Shown in pieces: positions 23,050 through 30,023 of a stretch of DNA of 30,894 nucleotides. Positions within the stretch are counted from its first letter, which is position 1. Each line of letters starts with the position of its first letter. The notes below the pieces were generated by a model that was not told where the DNA came from, searched no databases, and worked only from the letters and a program-made list of their open reading frames with translations. The stretch is from contig JAQTNV010000038.1 in the NCBI GenBank assembly GCA_028713675.1, forward strand, positions 1-30,894, in the 5' to 3' direction. A program made the translations under genes and the position numbers. Origin of the DNA: a bacterium. Lineage in GTDB: Bacteria > Desulfobacterota > JAPLJL01.

Positions 23050-24096
23050 ATGAATAAAAATCACCAAATTCCGACTGCGATCATGATTGTTTTTATTCTG
23101 GCCCTTCTCCTGCCCGGATTCTCCCGGGCGGCCGAAGGCCCGGCCAAAGCCAAGTACGTGCTCAAGATGGCGGCGATCGCGCCGGACGGCACCAGCTGGG
23201 CCGACATCGGGTCCAAGTTCAAAGCTTATGTCGAGGAAAAAACCCAGGGGCAGGTCAAGGTCCTCTGGTACCTGGGAGCGGTGATGGGAGACGAGCCGGA
23301 TGAGATCCGCAAAATCAAGCTCGGCCAGCTCCAGGGCGCGGGTTTTACAATCATGGGCCTGGGCATGATCGACCCGGCTTTTAAGATCCTGGAGATCCCC
23401 TTTCTCCTGCAGAATAACGAAGAGGTCGATTTCGTGGTGAACAAGATGAAGCCGACTTTTTCCCGGATGCTGGAAGCCAAGGGTTTTACCCTGGCCGGGT
23501 TTCTGGACGTGGGCTTCGCTTACATTTTCACCAAGGAACCCATCACCTCCCTGGACCAGCTCTCCAGGTTCAAGATGTGGTCCTGGGCCGGGGAACCGGT
23601 ATCGGAGGCTTTCCTCAAGCGGGCCGGGTTCGTCAATCTGATCCCCACCCCGTTGACCGAAACCCTGACCGCCCTTCAAACCGGGATGGTCAATTCCTTT
23701 TTCGTCACCCTCTACGCCGGGGTCGGCCTGCAATGGCATACCCAGGCCAAGTACATCTCCAATTTCAATTTCGGCTATACCCCGGCGGCGATCCTGATGG
23801 ACAAGAAATTTTTCGATTCCCTGCCCCCGGAATTCCAGAAAATCATCATGGACGCCTGGAACCAGAACCTCCCCGAGCTGATCCGCCTGACCCGGATTGA
23901 AAACGACAAAGCCTACAAATCCATGCTCGCGCGGGGAATCAAGGTCGGTAACACCCCGCCCGAGATGATCGAGGAAATCCAGAAGCGCACTCTTCCCCTC
24001 CGCACCGAGCTGGCCGGGAAATATTATCCCGACTACCTCCTGGCCGGGATCCAGGGCGCTCTGAATGAGTTCCGGATCAATAAAGGAATCAAATAA
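23050..24096 (+). CDS. TRAP transporter solute-binding protein, DctP family (copy 1)
   Basis: 348 residues. A Sec signal peptide (residues 1-25, LLLPGFSRAAEG) precedes a DctP-type periplasmic receptor: KYVLKMAAIAPDGTSW, AYVEEKTQGQVKVLWYLGAVMGDEPDEIRKIKLGQLQGAGFT, LTETLTALQTGMVNSFF and the tail PPEFQKIIMDAWNQ. DctP receptors bind small carboxylates and hand them to DctQ/DctM, but neither membrane gene is in the window. It is followed after 96 bp by a paralogue. The conserved Arg that normally grips the ligand carboxylate is not certain by eye. Confidence 0.93.
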   Translation: MNKNHQIPTAIMIVFILALLLPGFSRAAEGPAKAKYVLKMAAIAPDGTSWADIGSKFKAYVEEKTQGQVKVLWYLGAVMGDEPDEIRKIKLGQLQGAGFTIMGLGMIDPAFKILEIPFLLQNNEEVDFVVNKMKPTFSRMLEAKGFTLAGFLDVGFAYIFTKEPITSLDQLSRFKMWSWAGEPVSEAFLKRAGFVNLIPTPLTETLTALQTGMVNSFFVTLYAGVGLQWHTQAKYISNFNFGYTPAAILMDKKFFDSLPPEFQKIIMDAWNQNLPELIRLTRIENDKAYKSMLARGIKVGNTPPEMIEEIQKRTLPLRTELAGKYYPDYLLAGIQGALNEFRINKGIK

Positions 24097-24192
24097 TCTC
24101 CTCCCCGAATAGGGAAGGATGAAATACCATCACCCGGCTCTTTCCTGCTGTCACCGGAAAACCAGGGAACATTCATCAAAGAAAGGGGAATC

Positions 24193-25242
24193 ATGTCTGC
24201 CAAGCCCGATGGATATCGCTTATTCATATTCTTTCTTTTGTTTCTTCTTTTCTTCGTCCCTCTGACTTCCTTTGCCCAGGACAAATCCAAACCCTACGTG
24301 ATCAAGTGGGGCACGATCGCCCCGGAAAATACCAATTGGGGAGATGCCATCAACAAGGCCTCCCGTGAAATCGAAAAGCAAACCAACGGCCGGGTAAAAA
24401 TGGTCTGGTACTTCGGGGCGGTCATGGGCGACGAGCCGGACATGATCAGGAAAATGAGGATCAACCAGCTGCAGGGATTGGCCCTGCTCTCCGTCGGCCT
24501 TTCCAAAATCGCCCCTGAAATGATCGCCTTTTCCCTCCCCGACCTTTTTCAAAACTACCGGGAAGTGGACTGCGTCTTCGAGCGGGCCTGGCCCCTGGTC
24601 GAAAAGGTGATGGCCGAAAAGGGCTTTGTGGTCTTCGGGCGGGCGGATGTGGGGTTCAGCGTTTTATTCAGCAAAAACGACCTGCGCGTTTTAAATGACT
24701 TTAAAAAAGCCAAGTTCTGGACCTGGGAGGGGCTGGAGGTGGACAAGGCCGCAGCCCGGCTTTTCGGGGTGGACAAATTGACCCCCCTCGCGCTGCCCGA
24801 AGTCCTGACCGCCTTGCAGACGGGGATGGTGGACACGGTTTATGCCACCTACTACACCTCGATCGCCCTGCAATGGAACACCCAGGTCAAATACATGTCC
24901 GATGTAACCCAATTCGGCGGAGCCTATGCCCCCGCAATGCTGGTCCTGAAAAAGGACACGTATGATTCCCTGCCTCCCGATCTGCAGAAAATTATCAGGG
25001 AAACCACCGGCAAACTCATGCCCCCCCTGCGGGAACAGCTCCGCCAGGACGAGGAGAACGCCATGAACTCCCTGCTCAAGCGGGGGGTCAAGATGATGCG
25101 GCTCGATCCGGCCCTGGTCGCCGAGACCAAGGTCCGCGCCCAGCAGATCTACAAGGATTGGGAAGGCCACTATTATCCCGCCTGGTTCCTCCAGGGGATT
25201 CTCCAGGCCCGCAACCAGTGCCGGGTCGAAGCGGGGAAATAG
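24193..25242 (+). CDS. TRAP transporter solute-binding protein, DctP family (copy 2)
   Basis: 349 residues, paralogous to the previous gene along its length: WGTIAPENTNWGD, GRVKMVWYFGAVMGDEPDMIRKMRINQLQGLAL, LPEVLTALQTGMVDTVYATYY. It has a strong signal peptide (LFFVPLTSFAQ). Divergence is considerable, so the duplication is not recent and the ligands may differ. AAAGGGGAA gives the ribosome binding site. No DctQ/M is found downstream; a HEAT-repeat gene follows after 314 bp. Confidence 0.93.
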   Translation: MSAKPDGYRLFIFFLLFLLFFVPLTSFAQDKSKPYVIKWGTIAPENTNWGDAINKASREIEKQTNGRVKMVWYFGAVMGDEPDMIRKMRINQLQGLALLSVGLSKIAPEMIAFSLPDLFQNYREVDCVFERAWPLVEKVMAEKGFVVFGRADVGFSVLFSKNDLRVLNDFKKAKFWTWEGLEVDKAAARLFGVDKLTPLALPEVLTALQTGMVDTVYATYYTSIALQWNTQVKYMSDVTQFGGAYAPAMLVLKKDTYDSLPPDLQKIIRETTGKLMPPLREQLRQDEENAMNSLLKRGVKMMRLDPALVAETKVRAQQIYKDWEGHYYPAWFLQGILQARNQCRVEAGK

Positions 25243-25556
25243 ATCCTGATTAATCCGAAAGACACGGTTGTTTTTTCCTAAAGCTTCATAGTCGCCCGAT
25301 TTATTTATCCCGTCACTGGGCGGGATCGGGCGCTTTTGAAAACCGCCGATCAATCGGCAGGCTACAAAATATCCTTACACGAATGACGGGAAAATTGATT
25401 CAATCGTATTTTTCGGATTAAATATTCTTCATCAAAGAAATATATATTCAGCCCGGGTCCCGTCCCGGGTTATCTTCCTTTCCGCGCCGGTATTTTCCTG
25501 AAATCCCGTGATCGAGGTTGCATTAATATCTCTTTTCATTAAAAATTCCTTTACCT
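25243..25556. other. 314-bp gap with a probable terminator
   Basis: No gene is seen. The stem CGCCCGAT (25293-25300) with ATCGGGCG (25325-25332), containing an inner CCCG/CGGG pair (25309-25312 and 25321-25324) and followed by TTTT, is a probable intrinsic terminator for the TRAP genes. A small CCCGGG-based hairpin lies around 25455-25472. The remainder is AT-rich without clear promoter boxes. No 31-nt arms occur here. Confidence 0.6.
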
Positions 25557-26303
25557 ATGTTTCTGGATGAACTTGTTGGCCAGCTGAAAAGCCAGAATCC
25601 CAAGACCAGGCGGGAGGCCGCCCGCGCGCTCGGGGAGTTGAAAGATCCCCTGGCGGTGGAGCCCCTGATCGCCGCCCTTCCCGGCGGCGGCGAAGCCCGG
25701 CAGGACATCATCTGGGCTCTCGGCGAGATCCGGGACATCCGGGCCATCGACCCTCTCCTCCCCTATCTTGAGTATAAAGACTGGCATCTGCGGGGGCAGA
25801 GCGCCGAAGCCCTCGGAAAGATCGGGGGCGGGGAAAAGGTGGTGGACGCCCTGATCAAGGCCCTGCCCGATCCCCAGGAAAACGTCCACTGGAAGATCGC
25901 CTTCGCCCTCGGAGAAATCGGCGACAAAAAGGCGGTGGATCCCCTTCTGGCCTTCGTCACTCCGAAAACCTGCCCCCGGTGCTGGCACGCCGCCTGGGCT
26001 CTGGGCCGCATCGGAGATAAGCGCGCGACCGGGGCCATTCTTTCCCTCCTCGGTCACCCGGAGACCGTCGTCCGCCGGCATTCCGTCATGTCCCTGAAAA
26101 TGCTCCGGGACCCGGCCGCAGTTGACGGCCTTCTAGGGCTGCTGGAAGACCCCGACTGGGAAATCCGCCAGTATGCCTCCGAAGCCCTGGTTGAGATCGG
26201 GCCGTCCGCCATCCCCTCAATCGACAACCGCAAAGGCGCATCCGCCCCTGAGCTCAGGAAGAAGCTCGACTGGATCATCGAAACCATCCGCGAAGAATCG
26301 TGA
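25557..26303 (+). CDS. HEAT-repeat (PBS-lyase-type) protein
   Basis: 248 residues made of about six HEAT/PBS-lyase-like repeats of ~31 residues, each with the AAxALGExxDxxAVxPLIxAL pattern (for example ARALGELKDPLAVEPLIAAL at ~22-41 and ALGEIGDKKAVDPLLAFV near 120). No catalytic domain is attached; such proteins are scaffolds or lyase-like chaperones. No signal peptide, so cytoplasmic. A Cys pair (TCPRC near 139-143) interrupts one repeat. No Shine-Dalgarno is visible upstream of the ATG, so the start is less certain. Confidence 0.88.
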   Translation: MFLDELVGQLKSQNPKTRREAARALGELKDPLAVEPLIAALPGGGEARQDIIWALGEIRDIRAIDPLLPYLEYKDWHLRGQSAEALGKIGGGEKVVDALIKALPDPQENVHWKIAFALGEIGDKKAVDPLLAFVTPKTCPRCWHAAWALGRIGDKRATGAILSLLGHPETVVRRHSVMSLKMLRDPAAVDGLLGLLEDPDWEIRQYASEALVEIGPSAIPSIDNRKGASAPELRKKLDWIIETIREES

Positions 26304-26523
26304 CCGGTTTCTGATCTGCCAATTTTTCCCCCGGCTTTTATTTTCACCGGTAAAGCACTGATTATTTATAGGTTATGCCTATTTACAAAAAACAATTTTT
26401 ATTATATATATCATTCTGGGCATATATAATTTTTTCAAAGAATATTCAGGAAAGGGCAATTTTTAACATTATTTGGAGGATATTATTTTCAGCGTCAATA
26501 AACTTTCTGAAAGGAGCAAGGCA

Positions 26524-27708
26524 ATGAGAAAGCTAAGTTGGTTTGGAGTCGCGGGAATCCTGGTCTTGAGTCTGGCGATCTGGCAATGCGGGGGAGATGG
26601 AAATGATGTTGTTTCCAGCCGCGCTTATAAAGGCCATGCCACCGATCAGGATATCCTCAATTTCGTCAAGCAGTATCCCGACACCGCGGGAACACGCCTG
26701 GACGACTGCCAAACCTGCCACACCAGCGGGACCTTAACGACTGCGACTAAATCCACCTTTAAGAACGCCTGCGATTATTGTCATTTAATTGAATACCCCG
26801 ACTCTGATACGACTGCTACCGGCGCCCCGGCCGACTTCGCCGACACCCTCAATGATTACGGCACCGCATATCTGAATGCCGGAAGAACCCAGAAAGCCGT
26901 CAAGGATATCGGCACCCTGGACAGCGATGGTGACGGCGCCACCAACGACGTCGAGATCGCCGCGCTCCGATACCCGGGTGATTCCGCGAGCAACCCCAGC
27001 CAGCTGGTGGCCGCAATCAAGATCGTTTCCATGGATGAGCTTAAAGCCATGCCCCCCCATACCGAATTCCTGCTCGCCAACGCCAGCAAACAGGCCACCG
27101 ATGAATACGCTTCCTACACGGGAGTAAAAATCCAGGATCTGCTCATCTCCCTGGGGGTGGATATCACCCAGGTCACCGGGGTCACCGTGATCGCCCCTGA
27201 CGGCTTTACCAAGGATTTTGACTTGAAATACATCACCGCCGCCTATCCGCAGGGACTCTACTATGCAGGCCTGGATATCGCCACCCTGGGATCAACCTGC
27301 GGCTTCGTGGATTACCCTCCGACCATCCCGGCCGGGGTTACCGGGACCGTCATCCCCGACGAACAATGGCTCATGCTCGCCTATGAGCGCGAAGGCGCCC
27401 CGATGGAAGCCAGTTATCTCGATCCCGCCGCCGGCAAGATCAACGGTGAAGGCCCGCTGCGGATCATCGTTCCCCAGGCTACCCCTGGTTCCCCCGACCG
27501 CGGCTCCAACTTCTCTCAGCCCTCCTGCAACGACTCGTACGACTACAGCAAGAACAAAGACCACAACGCCGGCTCAATGGTCAGGGGGGTCATGGCCATC
27601 CGGATCAACCCGATGCCGGCCGGTTACGAAGATTTCGACTACACCAACGGGGGCTGGGCCTATATTGACGCCGAGCAGCTGGTTGTCTATGGTTTCGGCA
27701 TAAACTAG
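26524..27708 (+). CDS. GEGP-motif diheme c-type protein
   Basis: 394 residues from ATG 26524, chosen over the upstream TTG at 26473 because AAAGGAGCAAGG lies just before it and a signal peptide follows (residues 1-21, then Cys22-GGDG; a non-standard lipobox). Two c-type heme sites are visible, CQTCH (62-66) and CDYCH (83-87). An Asp-rich calcium loop DSDGDGATNDVE (133-144) follows. The remainder resembles a sulfite-oxidase-like (YedY-type) fold without visible molybdenum ligand evidence, and carries NGEGPLRIIVPQ (GEGP at 308-311), matching proteins annotated 'GEGP motif-containing diheme'. Probably a periplasmic electron carrier. A TATAAT at 26425-26430 in the AT-rich leader may be its -10 box. 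A porin gene starts 8 bp downstream. Confidence 0.88.
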   Translation: MRKLSWFGVAGILVLSLAIWQCGGDGNDVVSSRAYKGHATDQDILNFVKQYPDTAGTRLDDCQTCHTSGTLTTATKSTFKNACDYCHLIEYPDSDTTATGAPADFADTLNDYGTAYLNAGRTQKAVKDIGTLDSDGDGATNDVEIAALRYPGDSASNPSQLVAAIKIVSMDELKAMPPHTEFLLANASKQATDEYASYTGVKIQDLLISLGVDITQVTGVTVIAPDGFTKDFDLKYITAAYPQGLYYAGLDIATLGSTCGFVDYPPTIPAGVTGTVIPDEQWLMLAYEREGAPMEASYLDPAAGKINGEGPLRIIVPQATPGSPDRGSNFSQPSCNDSYDYSKNKDHNAGSMVRGVMAIRINPMPAGYEDFDYTNGGWAYIDAEQLVVYGFGIN

Positions 27709-27715
27709 TCAGTAT

Positions 27716-28918
27716 ATGAGAATAAGAATCCTAAAAAGCCCAACCATCTGCGGTTGGGCTTTTTTTCTCCTCTTTCTGGCCCTGGCACCTTCCCTCCAAG
27801 CTGAGGAAAACCCGGTTCTGCCGAAGATTTTCGGATACCTGCAGACCTGGTGGACCATTTCCGAACAAGTCAAGAACGGCATCCGCCAGGAAGGCAGTTC
27901 CGACCCGGCTGCCCAGGAAGCCTTCGGCTTCAGCCTGGCCCGCGCCCGGGTCGGGCTCAGCCAGTCTTTTCTCGATGATTCCCTGGGTTTCAAGCTGGAA
28001 GTCAAGCTCGAAGAGGGAGTGGAGCCCCTGGATTATTACATTTATTACAAACCCTTCCCCTTCCTTAACCTCTACCTGGGCCAAATGAAGATTCCCTCCA
28101 CTTACGAGGTTTTGCAGAGCGATTCCCAGTTGGATTTCATCTCCAGGACGCAGATTTCCGACCGGATCCCCGACTGGTCTCTTTCCCGCGATCCCATCGT
28201 TTTCGACGCCACCTCCATGACCGGCATCCTCACCCGCTCTCGCGATCTCGGACTGGCCCTGAAGGGGCAGTTCCGGGAAGAGAAGTTCCAATACTTCCTG
28301 ATGATGAGCAACGGCCTGGGGGCCAACCGCTTCATCAGCGGAAGGGAGAAGAAGGGATTTTTCGTTTCCAACGGCCCGGGAAACATGTTTTACGGACTGC
28401 GCCTGGAGGCAAAACCCCTGTCTTTCTTTTCAGCCAACCGATACCTGTCCCTCCTGACCATCGGCGGTCATTTCAATTATAATCACCACCCCAACATGCT
28501 TTATAACGATGAAAGGGTTGTCTTTGATCTGAACCGGATCAGTTATTCCGGCGACCTCCGGGCGGAACTTCCCTACCGGCTTTTTTTCACCAGTCTGTAT
28601 GCCGGAGGAAAGGCTGACAACAGCGAAGGCAGCAGCGAAACCGATTATCGATATCAGGGTTACGAATTTAAGGTAATGGAAAAGCTCTTCCCGGAAAAAC
28701 TGGAGTTGGGCTTCCGCTATGACCGTTACCGGTACAAATTCAGCAACAGCAATACCGCGATTAACCAGCAGAAATGGACATGGGGAGCCAATTATTACCC
28801 TTATAAGCTGATCAAAATCCAATTGGACTACGTATTAAAAGAAACCGACGACCCGGAGCTGGCATATCAGGACCCCAGCAGTCTCGTCTACGCGAATTTC
28901 CAGGTCTCCTGGCCGTAG
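27716..28918 (+). CDS. OprO/OprP-like outer-membrane porin
   Basis: 400 residues. A signal peptide (n-region with RIRILK, hydrophobic GWAFFLLFLALA, cleavage near SLQA-EE) is followed by a phosphate-selective-porin-type barrel: FSLARARVGLSQSFLDDSLGFKLEVKLE, LDYYIYYKPFPFLNLYLGQMKIP, and alternating aromatic strands to the end FQVSWP. The terminal residue is Pro rather than the usual Phe, with VSW preceding. It starts 7 bases after the diheme gene's stop and lacks a Shine-Dalgarno, implying translational coupling. A complete intrinsic-terminator hairpin (27733-27766) lies inside its signal-peptide codons; no other start codon exists between hairpin and mature protein. Confidence 0.87.
   Translation: MRIRILKSPTICGWAFFLLFLALAPSLQAEENPVLPKIFGYLQTWWTISEQVKNGIRQEGSSDPAAQEAFGFSLARARVGLSQSFLDDSLGFKLEVKLEEGVEPLDYYIYYKPFPFLNLYLGQMKIPSTYEVLQSDSQLDFISRTQISDRIPDWSLSRDPIVFDATSMTGILTRSRDLGLALKGQFREEKFQYFLMMSNGLGANRFISGREKKGFFVSNGPGNMFYGLRLEAKPLSFFSANRYLSLLTIGGHFNYNHHPNMLYNDERVVFDLNRISYSGDLRAELPYRLFFTSLYAGGKADNSEGSSETDYRYQGYEFKVMEKLFPEKLELGFRYDRYRYKFSNSNTAINQQKWTWGANYYPYKLIKIQLDYVLKETDDPELAYQDPSSLVYANFQVSWP
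27733..27766 (+). terminator. Terminator-like hairpin inside porin signal-peptide codons
   Basis: A 13-bp perfect stem (27733-27745 with 27752-27764; core AGCCCAACC / GGTTGGGCT), a 6-nt loop and a run of seven T (27760-27766). By form it is a full intrinsic terminator for the diheme gene, yet it lies within codons ~6-17 of the porin (KSPTICGWAFFL). It may act as an attenuator that lets through only translated transcripts. Confidence 0.85.
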
Positions 28919-28926
28919 GAAAGTGA

Positions 28927-28990
28927 GTTTGAAAGTTTGAAAGTTGGTAAGTTGGTAAGTTGGTAAGTTGGTAAGTTGGTGAGTTGGTAA
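28927..28990 (+). repeat. Eight 8-bp repeats (GTTTGAAA / GTTGGTAA)
   Basis: Two GTTTGAAA units followed by six GTTGGTAA units (one GTTGGTGA), 64 bp without interruption, starting 9 bp after the porin stop. This is an octamer version of the left-arm position seen in the left half of the window. The perfect units suggest recent slippage. Confidence 0.9.
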
Positions 28991-29029
28991 GTTAGCACGA
29001 TGAAAAGTAGGAAAAATAAAACTCTGCTT

Positions 29030-29071
29030 TTTGCGCTTTGTGATTTGCGCTTTGCGATTTGCGCTTTGTTC
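29030..29071 (+). repeat. Six TTTGCGC-type heptamers
   Basis: TTTGCGC, TTTGTGA, TTTGCGC, TTTGCGA, TTTGCGC and TTTGTTC in tandem. They would encode a Leu/Phe/Ala/Ile/Cys-rich stretch if translation started upstream at 29000, which I consider a false N-terminal extension of the next gene. Confidence 0.85.
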
Positions 29072-29128
29072 CTGACCTTTTGCTCTTGGCTTCTGGCCAT
29101 GCGTTCTCGCAGGCTTCCCTCGGCCACA

Positions 29129-29962
29129 ATGCCTCGGGATCTAATCGAAAAGCCTGCGGCTGCCGCTTTTATATTTATCCTCTTAACCTTTCACCTTTCA
29201 GCTTTCACCTGTCCAGCTGCCGGGGCTGGGGAACAGCGTTTAAAGCTGGCCACCACGACCAGCACCGAGAACACGGGGCTTTTAAAGGTTCTCCTTCCGC
29301 CCTTCGAGAATAAATACGGCGTCCATGTCGATGTAATCGCGGTCGGGACCGGAAAAGCCCTGAAGCTCGGGGAAAACGGCGATGTGGATGTCGTCCTCGT
29401 CCACGCCAAAGCCGACGAACTCAAGTTCGTCGAGGCCAGGTTCGGGGTGGACCGCCGGGAAATAATGTACAACGAGTTTCAGATCGCCGGGCCCAAATCC
29501 GACCCGGCCAAAATCAAGGGGATGAAGGACGCCGGCGATGCCTTCAAGAAAATCGCCCGATCCCAATCCGTCTTCGTCTCCCGCGGCGACAATTCCGGGA
29601 CCCATGTGAAAGAGAAGGAAATCTGGGCCAAGGCCGGAGCCAAGACCAAAGGGAAATGGTATGTCGAGGCCGGCCAGGGAATGGAGCAGACCCTCCAGAT
29701 CGCCAGCGAGAAACTTGGCTACACCCTGACCGACAGCGCCACCTTCCTCGCCTACGAGGATAAAATCGAGCTGGTGATCCTGATGGAGGGAGACCCGATT
29801 CTTTATAACCTTTACGGAATAATCGCGGTCAACCCCAAGAAATACCCCCAGGCAAACTACCGGATGGCCGAAAACCTAATTGAATGGATCTCCGGCCCGG
29901 AAGCCCGGGCCATCATTGAAGGTTTCAAAATCAAGGGCAAGGTCCTTTTCCATCCCCTTTAA
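29129..29962 (+). CDS. tupA: TupA-like tungstate ABC transporter substrate-binding protein
   Basis: 277 residues from ATG 29129. The mature part begins near EQRLKLATTTSTENTGLLKVLLPPFE, the hallmark of TupA; VIAVGTGKALKLGENGDVDVVLVHA, the SRGDNSGTHVKEKEIW oxyanion segment and the TLTDSATFLAY block follow. TupA captures tungstate in the periplasm for TupBC, which are not in the window. The frame is open up to ATG 29000 and also has ATG 29099, but the codons before 29129 are made of heptamer repeats; none of the starts has a clear ribosome binding site, so the start is uncertain. From 29129 a signal peptide is formed whose hydrophobic part (LTFHLSAFT) is coded by the repeat arm at 29185-29215. 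Molybdate specificity is less likely. Confidence 0.9.
   Translation: MPRDLIEKPAAAAFIFILLTFHLSAFTCPAAGAGEQRLKLATTTSTENTGLLKVLLPPFENKYGVHVDVIAVGTGKALKLGENGDVDVVLVHAKADELKFVEARFGVDRREIMYNEFQIAGPKSDPAKIKGMKDAGDAFKKIARSQSVFVSRGDNSGTHVKEKEIWAKAGAKTKGKWYVEAGQGMEQTLQIASEKLGYTLTDSATFLAYEDKIELVILMEGDPILYNLYGIIAVNPKKYPQANYRMAENLIEWISGPEARAIIEGFKIKGKVLFHPL
29185..29215 (+). repeat. 31-nt right-type arm (CTTTCAC family) inside tupA
   Basis: AAC followed by CTTTCAC, CTTTCAG, CTTTCAC and a degenerate fourth heptamer: the AAC+4x7 format of the GTTTCGA right arms with a different heptamer. It lies in the signal-peptide codons of tupA, so the arm appears to have been absorbed into the coding sequence. Confidence 0.7.
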
Positions 29963-29988
29963 GAAGGATTATGTTCCGGCTTTTCCGC

Positions 29989-30019
29989 GGTCGGCGGTCT
30001 GCCGTCGGCGGTCGTCTTT
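29989..30019. repeat. 31-nt GGTCGGC-family heptamer arm
   Basis: Four heptamers (GGTCGGC, GGTCTGC, CGTCGGC, GGTCGTC) plus TTT, 31 nt, between the convergent tupA and the minus-strand gene. This is a GC-rich family keeping the 4x7+3 format. No terminator hairpin stands out in this 61-bp gap. Confidence 0.75.
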
Positions 30020-30023
30020 AAAA

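Noticed and set aside
26473-26523. TTG start of the diheme protein
   Set aside because: It begins within a GGAGG sequence itself, lacks a signal peptide at the right distance, and ATG 26524 has a well-placed AAAGGAG site.
29000-29128. N-terminal extension of TupA from ATG 29000
   Set aside because: The extra residues are the translation of TTTGCGC heptamers, no ribosome binding site precedes it, and it would put two hydrophobic segments before the mature domain.
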